This document shows positions 17,885-27,640 of a DNA stretch of 64,000 nucleotides, piece by piece. Source of the stretch: JABMMZ01 sp044357345 (GTDB lineage Bacteria; Bacteroidota; Bacteroidia; NS11-12g; UBA955). Each line of letters begins with the position of its first letter. Position 1 is the first letter of the stretch. A model generated the notes under the pieces. The model made no database searches. It worked only from the letters and a program-made list of their open reading frames with translations, and had not been told where the DNA came from. The stretch covers positions 36,994 to 100,993 of the forward strand of contig JBIKPR010000001.1 of assembly GCA_044357345.1 (NCBI GenBank), read 5' to 3'. A program made the position numbers and the translations under genes.

Positions 17885-19204
17885 ATGTCAAGAATAGTCG
17901 CCATAGTAGGCAGACCCAATGTCGGTAAATCAACCTTGTTCAATCGTCTAACCGGCGAAAGAAAAGCAATTGTTGATGATTTTAGTGGAGTAACGCGTGA
18001 TAGACACTACGGTGATAGCGAGTGGAATGGTCAATCTTTTACAGTAATAGATACCGGAGGATACGTTAAAGACAGCAAAGATATATTTGAATCCGCTATC
18101 CGCGAACAGGTTCAAATTGCTGTTGAGGAGGCCGCAGTTGTAATATTTATGGCTGATGTGCAAACAGATGTGACAGAACTAGATTCACAATTTGCAAATA
18201 TTTTAAGAAAATCAAATAAGCCTGTTATAATGGTTGTCAATAAAGTTGATAACCACGATCAAATTCCAGAAACAGCCGTTTTTTACCGATTAGGATTTCA
18301 AGAAATTTTCGCCATATCCTCTGCTACAGGTAGCGGAACAGGTGAATTGTTAGACAAATTGGTTGAACTGCTTCCTGCTGATGATGGCAAAGAATTTGAT
18401 GATGAAAACCTTGGTGAACTTCCAAAAATAGCAATCGTAGGTAGACCAAACGTAGGAAAATCATCTTTTGTAAATTCTTTGGTGGGTTACAATAGAAACA
18501 TTGTTACAGATATTGCAGGAACCACTAGAGATTCTATCCATACACGTTACAATGCATTTGGCAAAGACTTGGTTTTAATTGACACTGCAGGTATTAGAAA
18601 AAAATCAAAAGTTGAAGAAAATATAGAGTTCTATTCAGTTATGCGCAGCTTGCGTGCAATTGAAAATTGTAATGTTTGTATCGTAATGTTGGATGCATTA
18701 CAAGGTATTGAGTCGCAAGACATGAACTTGTTGTTTTTAGCCCATAGACACGGTAAAGGAATTATGATTTTAGTGAACAAATGGGATTTGTACGACAAAG
18801 GAAACAATACTGCCAAGGAGTATGAAGAACATATTAAAAAAAGAACCGCACCTTTTGTAGATTATCCTGTTGTGTTTATTAGTGCGCTTAACAAGCAGCG
18901 TATTTTCCAAGCTATGGAAACGGCTGTTAAAGTGCACGAAAACATGTCCAACCGTGTTAAAACAAGCAAACTAAACGAATTAATGTTGCCGATTGTTAAG
19001 AATACGCCTCCTCCAGGGGTTAAAGGTAAAACCATTTCAATCAAGTATATCCAACAGTTGCCTTCTAAATCGGTGTGCTTTGCTTTCTTCTGTAACTTAC
19101 CTCAGTATATAAGTGAATCTTACAAACGATTCTTGGAAAATCAATTGCGTCAAAACTTTGACTTCAACGGAGTTCCAATTAAGATTTTCTTTAGAAAAAA
19201 ATAA
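17885..19204 (+). CDS. der: Ribosome-assembly GTPase Der (EngA)
   Basis: 439 residues. Tandem G domains with GRPNVGKST (9-17), DTGGY (56-60), NKVD (119-122), then GRPNVGKSS (186-194), DTAGIRKKS (233-241), NKWD (298-301), and a C-terminal KH-like domain ending VPIKIFFRKK. Der is an essential GTPase in 50S subunit maturation. A -7-like TACCTTTG lies at 17870-17877, giving an almost leaderless mRNA. It is divergent from the giant MORN-like gene. Confidence 0.96.
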   Translation: MSRIVAIVGRPNVGKSTLFNRLTGERKAIVDDFSGVTRDRHYGDSEWNGQSFTVIDTGGYVKDSKDIFESAIREQVQIAVEEAAVVIFMADVQTDVTELDSQFANILRKSNKPVIMVVNKVDNHDQIPETAVFYRLGFQEIFAISSATGSGTGELLDKLVELLPADDGKEFDDENLGELPKIAIVGRPNVGKSSFVNSLVGYNRNIVTDIAGTTRDSIHTRYNAFGKDLVLIDTAGIRKKSKVEENIEFYSVMRSLRAIENCNVCIVMLDALQGIESQDMNLLFLAHRHGKGIMILVNKWDLYDKGNNTAKEYEEHIKKRTAPFVDYPVVFISALNKQRIFQAMETAVKVHENMSNRVKTSKLNELMLPIVKNTPPPGVKGKTISIKYIQQLPSKSVCFAFFCNLPQYISESYKRFLENQLRQNFDFNGVPIKIFFRKK

Positions 19205-19205
19205 T

Positions 19206-19604
19206 TTAAGTTCCCTTTTTCTTAAAACCTAAAGATACGCTGTTGATGCAATAGCGCAATCCTGTTGGGGTTCCATGCCCATCTGTAAAGACATGTCCTA
19301 AGTGTCCTTGACAATTTGAACACAGCACTTCAACACGGTGCATACCATGGCTATAGTCGGGCTTTTCAAGGACCTTTGATTTGTCAATTGACTCATAAAA
19401 ACTAGGCCATCCGCAACCAGCATCAAATTTTGTCTTTGACTCAAATAACACTTGATTGCATCCTTTGCAAATGTATTCGCCCTCTTCCCAAAACTTATTG
19501 TAAGTCCCCGTATGAGGCCTTTCGGTACCTTTTTGCCTTAAAACTCTATAAGACTCCTCACCTAGTTCTGCCTTCCATTCTTCTTCAGTCTTTTGAATAC
19601 TCAT
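19206..19604 (-). CDS. msrB: Peptide-methionine (R)-S-oxide reductase
   Basis: 132 residues from the ATG at 19604; the 44 extra codons upstream are not family-like. SelR fold with zinc cysteines C46/C49 and C95/C98, GCGWPSF (63-69), the catalytic C119 in LRYCINS, and C64 as possible resolving cysteine. It repairs protein methionine-R-sulfoxide with thioredoxin. Upstream on its strand is TAAATTTG (19610-19617), a -7 match directly before the start. Its stop is 2 bp from the der stop (convergent, no terminator). Confidence 0.94.
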   Translation of the reverse strand: MSIQKTEEEWKAELGEESYRVLRQKGTERPHTGTYNKFWEEGEYICKGCNQVLFESKTKFDAGCGWPSFYESIDKSKVLEKPDYSHGMHRVEVLCSNCQGHLGHVFTDGHGTPTGLRYCINSVSLGFKKKGT

Positions 19605-19781
19605 TTGTACAAATTTAAAGTTATTATTTCTATTGTTGTACTTGTCCAACAATTCAAAATCATAATAGTTTAGTGTACAATATTTTTTTGCTAAACAATC
19701 TGTAAACTTTATTTTTGAACAAATTACAAAACTCAATTTTAAGTGTTTAAAAACATTGAATGCTTACAATTGAAAATCAAT

Positions 19782-21248
19782 ATGAGTGCAAGTATATTTT
19801 TTGCTGTGATCTTTTCCTATTTCACCGCTTTAATAATTATCAGTAGAATTACCGCTAAAAAAGCAGATTCTGCTTCCTATTTTATCGGCAACAAACAATC
19901 ACCATGGTACCTTGTTGCTTTTGGTATGCTAAGCGATTCTCTTAGCGGCGTTACCTATATATCTGTTCCTGGCGCTGTGCTCAACAACTCCTTGACCTAT
20001 CTCCAAGTTGTTATTGGTTACTTCTTAGGTTACTTTGTTATTATGTTCATTTTGTTGCCACTGTATTACAGACTTGAATTGGTTTCAATATATACCTATT
20101 TGCAACAACGCTTTGGAAAAAACGCTCAAAAAACCGGTTCATTTTTCTTCTTAATTTCACGTCTTTTGGGCGCTGGTGGAAGGCTCACTTTGGCCATTGG
20201 CGTTATGCAACTATTCGTATTCAATGGCTATGGAATTCCCTTTCCATTGACCGCTGCTGTTTTTATCGGTTTAATGTTGCTTTATACCTACAAGGGAGGC
20301 ATTAAAACATTGGTTTATACGGATGCATTTCAATCTCTATTTCTAATTCTTGGCGTTGTTTTATCAATTGTAGCAATTGCTACTCAGTTAAATTATAATT
20401 TCTCAGATTTATTTGAAACCATTAGACACAGCAGTTTAAATAAAGTTATAGAAACAGATTATCTAAAAGGCAATTTTTGGGCAAAACACATTTTAGGTGG
20501 TGCTTTGTTTACTGTCGCAATGACTGGCCTTGATCAAAACATGATGCAAAAAAACTTAAGCTTAAAATCGCTAGGTGAGGCCAGAAAAAACATGTTTTGG
20601 TTTAGTCTTGTAATGGTCATAGTAAATATACTTTTCCTTTCATTGGGCGTTTTACTGTACCATTTTGCACTTGCAAAAGGAATCCAAATTCCGGAAGTAA
20701 GTGACAATGTTTTTCCAACACTTGCACTTGGATACTTTGGAACTTTTACAGCTTTAGCATTTATAATTGGTTTAACAGCGGCCACATTCAGCAGTGCTGA
20801 TTCAGTATTAGCAACACTAACCACTTCTTTTTGTATAGACTTTTTAGGCTTTGGAATGAATGCAAAATATGGAGAAAATCAACAAACTAAAATTAGACAT
20901 TGGGTGCATATTGGCTTTGCATTTGTGCTGCTTTTAGTCATTGTTTTCATCAAATATGCATTTAGTTCAAAGGCTAGCATTGATGTTATTTTAAGCATGG
21001 CGTCCTTAACCTATGGACCTTTAATTGGCTTATTTGCTGCAGGATTATTCACCAAGCACACATATAACGACCGGCTAATCCCCTTGGTATGTCTAATATC
21101 TCCAGTTATCAGTTATTTCCTTCAACAAAATGGAAAAGCCTGGTTTGGCGGATACCAATTTGGCAACGAAATTATTTTTATTAATGGTTTTTTAACCTTT
21201 ATATTTTTGTTATTATTGAAAAGAAAAAAACGCTCTACACCACTATGA
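19782..21248 (+). CDS. Sodium:solute symporter (SSS family)
   Basis: 488 residues from the ATG at 19782 (a GTG at 19743 would add 13 residues that break the first helix context). About 13 membrane helices, with ISVPGAV, a GGRLTLAIGV segment and FSSADSVLATLTTSF near helix 8-9 as in the SSS/LeuT-fold family. The conserved serines in TFSSADS would be Na+ ligands. It imports an organic solute with Na+; the substrate is not evident. Its stop overlaps the start of the DUF3857 lipoprotein by 4 bp (ATGA), so the genes are coupled. Confidence 0.88.
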   Translation: MSASIFFAVIFSYFTALIIISRITAKKADSASYFIGNKQSPWYLVAFGMLSDSLSGVTYISVPGAVLNNSLTYLQVVIGYFLGYFVIMFILLPLYYRLELVSIYTYLQQRFGKNAQKTGSFFFLISRLLGAGGRLTLAIGVMQLFVFNGYGIPFPLTAAVFIGLMLLYTYKGGIKTLVYTDAFQSLFLILGVVLSIVAIATQLNYNFSDLFETIRHSSLNKVIETDYLKGNFWAKHILGGALFTVAMTGLDQNMMQKNLSLKSLGEARKNMFWFSLVMVIVNILFLSLGVLLYHFALAKGIQIPEVSDNVFPTLALGYFGTFTALAFIIGLTAATFSSADSVLATLTTSFCIDFLGFGMNAKYGENQQTKIRHWVHIGFAFVLLLVIVFIKYAFSSKASIDVILSMASLTYGPLIGLFAAGLFTKHTYNDRLIPLVCLISPVISYFLQQNGKAWFGGYQFGNEIIFINGFLTFIFLLLLKRKKRSTPL

Positions 21249-23365
21249 AAGCCAAAAACATTAAACATTCTCTTTATTTCTTATTGCTATTTCTTTTAGC
21301 ATGCTCCGGTCCAAGAATACACATTCCTAGTGCATACGAAACAAAAGCTGTTTTCCAAGGAGAAGAAGAGGTAAATGTTGGCCCAAACAATATCTCAGAA
21401 GCTGGTGATTTGGCAGAAGAATTTCCAGAAGAAAGCATAATCAACGACCGAATTAAAGTAACTGTAGATTTTGCTTTTAATGACAAATATGATTCATCGT
21501 TATACTATAAGCAATACATCTCTGTAAATAAAAAAGCAGACAGCTTGGCAAGAATAGAGAAAGCCAAAAAATCCACAAATAAAAGTAAACCTGAATTAAC
21601 CGAACACCCAATACCAGATGGTCAGGTTTTTATGACTTCAACTTACGAGTATGAATACAAAACCATTCGTGATTTTGTTGAAGAACCTATTGTTTTACAT
21701 TACAATTCTATGGTTTCTGTAAGTAAATTTTATGCTAAAATTGACAACAATTCTGCCAACCTTAAAAAACGTGATGAAAGCAACGATGGTTATATGTACT
21801 TCAAAACCGATAGCCGTTACAAAATCTATGATTTAAATTTGCCAATTAGAGGTACTGAGGTAAGTTACGAATACACAGAAGAATGTAGAGACGCTAAATT
21901 TAATAGTGTAATGTATGTGGCTGATGACCATTTCACTCAAAAGAAAATTATAAAAATTGCTCTACATGATTATTTAAAATTTGACATTATAGAAAAGAAC
22001 TTTGAAGGTCTTATTTACACAAAAGATACTGTTTTAGAATACCCCAAAAGTGGTGCTAATAAGGAAAAAATAAAGTACTTAGTTTACACTTTTAAACGCC
22101 TAAAAGGTTTCCAAAATTATGAATCTGATCGTGGTCCTTCGTATAACTACCCTATGCTATACTTCCAGTTTAAGTCAGCATCTAAAAATGGAAGAACCCA
22201 CCAAATACTCAACAATACCGACGATTTATACAGATGGTACAGATTGGTATCTTCTAATTTAACCAATGACACTTCTGTATTTGCACAATTCACCAAGAAT
22301 TTGGTTAAAGACAAAAAAACAGACGAAGACAAAATCAAAACAGTTTTTTATTGGATTCAAGACAATATTCGCTACATCGCTTTCGAAGATGGAATTGCAG
22401 GTTTTAGACCAGATGAATGCGCAGATGTATTTAGAAAAAGATACGGCGATTGCAAAGGCATGGCCAATTTGACCAAAAATATGTTAAAGGTTCTAGGCTA
22501 TGATGCAAGAATGGTATGGATAGGAACCAAACACCAAAACTTTAGCTATGATCAACCGGGTATGCCTGTCGACAACCATGCAATTTGCGCGGTTAAACTC
22601 AATGGTAAATTTGTATTTTTAGATGGTACCGAAAACTATATAGCAATGTATGACTATGCCAACAGAATTCAGGGCCGCAAATGCATAGTTGAGAACGGGG
22701 AGAATTACAGCATTGAAACCATACCAGAATGGGGCTATGAGCACAATGAGGCTTACAGCAATGAAACTATAACTATAAATGGACTGTTGTTGAACAGCCA
22801 CGTTAAAAAGACGTTTAATGGCGAAAGCAAACTAGACCTCATTCGGGGTTTTAACTATTTAGAAACCGAAAGCAAAACTGAAGTTTTATACAATTATTTA
22901 AAAGACAATAACATCAATTTCAAAATAAGCAATATTGTTTCTAGTGATTTGGGAAACAGAGACATTGTTCCTGAAATTTCTTATGACTTAAACATACAAA
23001 ATCAAATCATCAAAGGCAATGACCGATTGTATGTAAATATTGAATGGGAAAGAGATTTTGATGGTGTATGGTTTGATTCAACTAGAAGCGTGGACTTAGA
23101 TCTTGGTCATAAAAATTATGTTAAACGAATTGTAACAATCAATTTAAACAAAGACCAAAAAGTACTTTCATTGCCAACAGCTTTAAATATTGACAATGAA
23201 TATTATGCATTCAAATTGGAAATGAAGGTCGTTGGAAATACAATCATATACAACAAAACCATCCTCAACAAAAAGGATTACTTGCCTAGTTCAATGTTAA
23301 AAAAATTTATGGATGATTGCAAAAAGCTCTCTTCTTTCTACAATACTTATATTGAAATTCAATAA
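21245..23365 (+). CDS. DUF3857/transglutaminase-like lipoprotein
   Basis: 706 residues. Lipoprotein signal with lipobox LLAC (C20). A DUF3857-type beta region is followed by a transglutaminase-like core with an intact predicted triad: C403 in YGDCKGMA, H445 in DNHAICAV, D460 in FLDGTENY. C-terminal beta-rich domain. Family members are periplasmic or surface proteins of unknown substrate; the intact triad suggests a cysteine protease or acyltransferase-type activity. It is coupled to the SSS symporter and followed 18 bp later by a second DUF3857 protein. Confidence 0.85.
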   Translation: MKAKNIKHSLYFLLLFLLACSGPRIHIPSAYETKAVFQGEEEVNVGPNNISEAGDLAEEFPEESIINDRIKVTVDFAFNDKYDSSLYYKQYISVNKKADSLARIEKAKKSTNKSKPELTEHPIPDGQVFMTSTYEYEYKTIRDFVEEPIVLHYNSMVSVSKFYAKIDNNSANLKKRDESNDGYMYFKTDSRYKIYDLNLPIRGTEVSYEYTEECRDAKFNSVMYVADDHFTQKKIIKIALHDYLKFDIIEKNFEGLIYTKDTVLEYPKSGANKEKIKYLVYTFKRLKGFQNYESDRGPSYNYPMLYFQFKSASKNGRTHQILNNTDDLYRWYRLVSSNLTNDTSVFAQFTKNLVKDKKTDEDKIKTVFYWIQDNIRYIAFEDGIAGFRPDECADVFRKRYGDCKGMANLTKNMLKVLGYDARMVWIGTKHQNFSYDQPGMPVDNHAICAVKLNGKFVFLDGTENYIAMYDYANRIQGRKCIVENGENYSIETIPEWGYEHNEAYSNETITINGLLLNSHVKKTFNGESKLDLIRGFNYLETESKTEVLYNYLKDNNINFKISNIVSSDLGNRDIVPEISYDLNIQNQIIKGNDRLYVNIEWERDFDGVWFDSTRSVDLDLGHKNYVKRIVTINLNKDQKVLSLPTALNIDNEYYAFKLEMKVVGNTIIYNKTILNKKDYLPSSMLKKFMDDCKKLSSFYNTYIEIQ

Positions 23366-23383
23366 CTAAAACTCGAAATCAAA

Positions 23384-25603
23384 ATGAAAAAAATACTTTT
23401 ATTCCCATTTTTATTTATCAGTATATTCTTGCTTGGGCAGTCTCAATATGAAAAAACATATTTCACTCAGGCGTATAACGATACTTTCAAACAAGAATCG
23501 GTTGTCATTGTCAGAATGATGGACGAGAGCACCTATACCAATTATGGCATTGACGATTATAAGGTCAATGTTGTTTTCAGAGCACAATATTTGTTAAAAG
23601 ACATTTCTGCTATCAATAATTTTAGCACTTTAGTTAAAAATAATGATCTAAAGCGCTACGAATTAAAACAAATAAAACCCAACGGTAAAGTCAATATTAT
23701 TTACGAATATTTCGACAAAAACTATCCAGATGACGGATACGATAAGCCGGAAAATCAAGATGAAGACGATGAAAAGAAAAAAGAAGAAATTCCGCTTGAA
23801 GGTCTAGAAATTGGAGATATTATTGATTATAAATATGAATTTACATTTACCACCAAATCAAAAGACTTTAGAAAAATATCAATTAATAATGGAAAATACG
23901 ACCACTCTATAATTGAGATTATAAACCACAACCGGAATAAATACCTGCTCTTCAAAAATAAATTTGTAGAAGAAAGTTACCCAATTGCAAATAGTGTCAC
24001 ATTTATTAGTGTTCCCAGCGAGTTAAAGTTAATACAAAAGTCTTTTAACTGTGCTTATAAATTCACTGAAAAAACCAACTCAGGGAAAACCACTTACGAA
24101 TGCAATTACAATTTAGTAAAAGCATTCAAAAGCGAAGACTTTAGTTTTAATTACTTACACCATCCAGTTGTAAAATATGCACTGATTCAAACAGATAATT
24201 CAAAAAAGCCAAATTTCAGTTACCAATTTGAAGATCCTAATGTTTCTGAGGATGATATCGTAGGTTTGGGACGAAAATTTTATCAAAACAAAAACTATAT
24301 ACCTAAATTTCTATATTATCTAAACACACAAAAATCTAGTGAAGCGTACACTGAAGTAAGTTTAAATAAATTTTTCTCATCTTTCTTAAAAACATTCACA
24401 AAAAATGATAAAGATAAATTTAGCAAACTAAATAAACTTCATGAATATCTTGTAAATGAAGACGAGTTAAACCAAATGCCATACGGCGACATGGCTTATA
24501 CGGTGGTAATGGCAAGATTCTGCGACAAACTAGGCATCAAATATAAAATGATGGCTTCTTTAAACCGATACGATGGCACATGGTCTGAAATCATCTCTCC
24601 ATATGAAATTACTTGGGGTTTATATATTCCAAAAAAGGATAAAGATTTATACGTCAATTCATACACCAAAGAAAGCAATATTTACCAAAGATTTGGCTCC
24701 TTTTCTGGAACCGATTTAATTGTATTTGACCCAAAGGACATTACAAAACCTTTAGAAAAAATAAAGTATCCTATGGTGGATGCAGCTGAAAATTTGTATG
24801 TTCAAAATTCAGAAATAATTATTTCTGAGGACAAAGATTATGAGTATGCTTTTTTAAATACATACTCAATGAAAGGTGCTCAAAAAGATGCCATTAGTGA
24901 TTACATAAAAAATCAATTTGATAACGAAAGATTAAGAACACCTTATAGTTTTTTTGGTTTGGTTAATTACAACGACCTCTACAACTTCAAAGAATTTAGT
25001 TCGAATGAAGAATGGTTCGAAGAAGCTTCAAGAATTGACTCATCATATAAACTTTATTTTAAAGACTATTACAAAGAAAGAATGCTTGCCTTTCTTTACA
25101 ATGAATACCAATTTACCGACATTAGCATTGATAGCTTGCGCATATTTGAAGATGGAACTTACCCAGATGATGAATCAAAAGACTATGGGTTTAAAGTAGT
25201 ATTTAAAAGCAAAGGACTAATTGAAAAGGGAAATAATGAATCAATTATTGCGCTGAATTTGGGCAAATTAATGACCGAACAATACCAACTGTCAGACTAC
25301 AAAGTTCAAGAGCGTATTTCTGATGTTTACAGCAGCAATATAAAAGAAATCCATTGGAACAATAGCATTGAAATACCTGATGGATTTGAATGTATTAATT
25401 TGAGCGATTTTAACATCCAATTTGAAAATGCTGCAGGCATCTTTATTTCAACCGCAGTTATTGAAGACGGTAAAATAGTTTTCAAAATCGAAAAAACATA
25501 TAAAGCGCATTACCTTCCTAAAGACAGTTGGATGGACATGGTTAATTTTTTACATACAGCAGAAAAAGTTTTTATGAAAAAATTGCTTCTGAAGAAAAAA
25601 TAA
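23384..25603 (+). CDS. DUF3857 domain protein, transglutaminase-like core without catalytic cysteine
   Basis: 739 residues with a signal peptide (MKKILLFPFLFISIFLLGQS). The segment PLEGLEIGDIIDYKYEFTF is the characteristic DUF3857 strand pair. The region aligned with the transglutaminase core reads MAYTVVMARFCDKLGIKYKMM, and lacks the GDCKxxA motif of its neighbour, so it is probably a non-catalytic partner. Lineage neighbours of the same design are often found in pairs. It may bind or present the substrate of the upstream lipoprotein (inference). Confidence 0.8.
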   Translation: MKKILLFPFLFISIFLLGQSQYEKTYFTQAYNDTFKQESVVIVRMMDESTYTNYGIDDYKVNVVFRAQYLLKDISAINNFSTLVKNNDLKRYELKQIKPNGKVNIIYEYFDKNYPDDGYDKPENQDEDDEKKKEEIPLEGLEIGDIIDYKYEFTFTTKSKDFRKISINNGKYDHSIIEIINHNRNKYLLFKNKFVEESYPIANSVTFISVPSELKLIQKSFNCAYKFTEKTNSGKTTYECNYNLVKAFKSEDFSFNYLHHPVVKYALIQTDNSKKPNFSYQFEDPNVSEDDIVGLGRKFYQNKNYIPKFLYYLNTQKSSEAYTEVSLNKFFSSFLKTFTKNDKDKFSKLNKLHEYLVNEDELNQMPYGDMAYTVVMARFCDKLGIKYKMMASLNRYDGTWSEIISPYEITWGLYIPKKDKDLYVNSYTKESNIYQRFGSFSGTDLIVFDPKDITKPLEKIKYPMVDAAENLYVQNSEIIISEDKDYEYAFLNTYSMKGAQKDAISDYIKNQFDNERLRTPYSFFGLVNYNDLYNFKEFSSNEEWFEEASRIDSSYKLYFKDYYKERMLAFLYNEYQFTDISIDSLRIFEDGTYPDDESKDYGFKVVFKSKGLIEKGNNESIIALNLGKLMTEQYQLSDYKVQERISDVYSSNIKEIHWNNSIEIPDGFECINLSDFNIQFENAAGIFISTAVIEDGKIVFKIEKTYKAHYLPKDSWMDMVNFLHTAEKVFMKKLLLKKK

Positions 25604-25643
25604 TTCATTACAATATTATTGCATGTATCTGCGTTTGAAAAAT

Positions 25644-26291
25644 ATGAACTTCTTTAAAGTTATATTGAGTCTTGCCCTTCTTGGATTGCTCACTTATTCG
25701 TTTAAGGGTTCAACTGGTCCTAAACCAAAAGTATATAAAGACACCGTTTACCGTTTCGCTAAAAAAGCAAAAGTAAACAATTCTATAACTGCAGGCCCTA
25801 AACCAAGCACACCTATAGCAGTTAAAAAGAAAATTGAACTTGCTGAAGAAGACAGAGTAATTTCAATTACTTCTACTGTTGTCAGAATTAAGGTTAAGAA
25901 ATCTGCTCAAAAACTATATGCATATTTTGCAGATACCTTTAAAGTATTTAGAATTTCTTTGGGAGCCAATCCTATTGGACATAAAATAAAAGAAGGCGAC
26001 AACAGAACACCTGAAGGGACTTATCATATTTCGTATAAAAACCCTAATAGCAGAGGGTATAAATCATTGAAAATATCATACCCAAATGAGCAAGACAAGC
26101 AAAATGCTAAAGCATTAAATGTTAGTCCAGGTGGAGATATTTTTATACATGGATTGTGGTGGGCAGAGCAAGACCCCAAAAACCATTGGAAAGACAATTG
26201 GACCCGCGGATGTATTGCGTTAAACAATCAAGAAATTGAAGAAATTTTTAGCCATACAGAATGCAATACTGAAATCACAATCTTACCTTAG
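25644..26291 (+). CDS. L,D-transpeptidase (YkuD) family protein
   Basis: 215 residues from the ATG at 25644, which starts a membrane anchor or signal sequence. The YkuD motif is present as HGLWW (H169) and TRGC (C190 as the nucleophile), preceded by ISLGANPIGHKIKEGDNRTPEGTY, the usual substrate-binding strand. Such enzymes make or edit 3-3 peptidoglycan crosslinks or attach proteins to the wall. It follows the DUF3857 pair by about 40 bp and may belong to the same unit, which would point to an envelope role for all four genes. Confidence 0.88.
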   Translation: MNFFKVILSLALLGLLTYSFKGSTGPKPKVYKDTVYRFAKKAKVNNSITAGPKPSTPIAVKKKIELAEEDRVISITSTVVRIKVKKSAQKLYAYFADTFKVFRISLGANPIGHKIKEGDNRTPEGTYHISYKNPNSRGYKSLKISYPNEQDKQNAKALNVSPGGDIFIHGLWWAEQDPKNHWKDNWTRGCIALNNQEIEEIFSHTECNTEITILP

Positions 26292-26292
26292 T

Positions 26293-26712
26293 TTACATCA
26301 TTTCGCACTGCGATTCAATGTAAGCTTTTAACTCTGGAATCTCGGCTTCATTCTCCAGATATGAAGTTTGCATACTAATGATCTCACCCGTTTCTTTTAA
26401 CTTAAAGTTGATTTCATACAATTGATAATTTACTTTATCGACTTGCTCCCATTTTAGAATTCTAGGTCTTTGAATAACGGTAAAAGAATATCTTACCCCC
26501 ACTTCATCCAAAATCAAAAAGCATTCTTGCTTAAAGAAACCCAATCTAAACTTTCTGAACAACAAATAAATAATTGACATAATTGGAAAAACCAAAAAGC
26601 TATACCATATTATTGTAGGAAAAGTCACCAAACTTACAACAATACTAAAGATTGAAAAAGCTGCTATCATTGGTGCTTCAGACTTGTTCCTATTTAACTT
26701 AAATAAACGCAT
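26293..26712 (-). CDS. Small membrane protein, function unknown
   Basis: 139 residues. Two closely spaced membrane helices (about 15-50) and a C-terminal beta-rich cytoplasmic part (YSFTVIQRPRILKWEQVDKVNY), which looks like a bacterial PH-like or YcxB-like fold. No catalytic motif. It ends 2 bp from the stop of the YkuD gene (convergent) and begins 21 bp downstream of prmC, so it is likely transcribed with prmC. Confidence 0.65.
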   Translation of the reverse strand: MRLFKLNRNKSEAPMIAAFSIFSIVVSLVTFPTIIWYSFLVFPIMSIIYLLFRKFRLGFFKQECFLILDEVGVRYSFTVIQRPRILKWEQVDKVNYQLYEINFKLKETGEIISMQTSYLENEAEIPELKAYIESQCEMM

Positions 26713-26732
26713 GAGGCCGCAAAATTAAACTT

Positions 26733-27569
26733 TTATTTACTAATCCTTGCAAAACGTTTTTTGCCACTTAAATCGACTCTAAATTGACAATTCAAGCCTT
26801 TATCCAAGCACCATGAACCTAATTCTTCTGCAGTCAAAGGATTTAACTCAAAATAAATATTTGGCATATCTTTCTCAAGAAACAATTCAATAACAATTTT
26901 ATAAAACAACAAAGCGTCAGAATCGTAAACAAACAATGCTAAATGTGGTTCAAAATCTAAAACATTGGCATGCATTATATCCTTTTCTTCAATTTTAATG
27001 TATGGTGGGTTACAAACAATCACATCAGGGTACTCTAATATATAGTCTTGCTTTAACAAATCATGTAAAGCCCATTCGATACTAGTTGAATTAAAATTAA
27101 TAAGCTCACTCTTCTTAGCCAATTCTAGAGCCTTTTCAGAAATATCCGTAGCAATTACTTTTGAATTTGGAAAATGCTTTCTTAAAGCCAAAGCCAAACA
27201 ACCACTGCCAGTGCAAAAATCAGCAATAACGCTAATGCTACCGTTTTCCTCCTCAACCACCCAATTTAACAACTCCTCAGTTTCAGGTCTTGGAATTAAT
27301 ACATCAGAACTAACTGCTATTTTCAAACCTGAAAAGAATTCATATCCCAAAATATGCTGTATTGGTTCATGCTGTGTCAAACGGTTTAATATGGCTTGCA
27401 GCTCTTCCAGCTGCTCAAAGTGTTCATCGCCATTTATTAAAACATCTTTACTTGTTTTAGAAAATTGATACTCAAATAGCAATTTTAACACTGCTGTTGC
27501 TTCAGATTGATCATAAACACGAGAGAGTGTTTCTTTTGAATTTTGATAGGCTTCCCTCAATGTTATCAT
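26733..27569 (-). CDS. prmC: Peptide chain release factor N5-glutamine methyltransferase
   Basis: 278 residues from the ATG at 27569. N-terminal helical substrate domain, then IPRPETE (92-98), the SAM-binding DFCTGSGCLA (118-127) and the catalytic NPPY (187-190). PrmC methylates the glutamine of the GGQ motif in release factors RF1/RF2. The frame is open 12 codons further upstream, but this conflicts with the divergent ribD start region. prmC and ribD are divergent with only tens of bases between them. Confidence 0.94.
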   Translation of the reverse strand: MITLREAYQNSKETLSRVYDQSEATAVLKLLFEYQFSKTSKDVLINGDEHFEQLEELQAILNRLTQHEPIQHILGYEFFSGLKIAVSSDVLIPRPETEELLNWVVEEENGSISVIADFCTGSGCLALALRKHFPNSKVIATDISEKALELAKKSELINFNSTSIEWALHDLLKQDYILEYPDVIVCNPPYIKIEEKDIMHANVLDFEPHLALFVYDSDALLFYKIVIELFLEKDMPNIYFELNPLTAEELGSWCLDKGLNCQFRVDLSGKKRFARISK

Positions 27570-27640
27570 GTATGCAAAGTTTTGAGTAATTTCGCAGAAT
27601 AACAAATCAAGACGAAAAATATATTTCTAAATGCCTTGCC

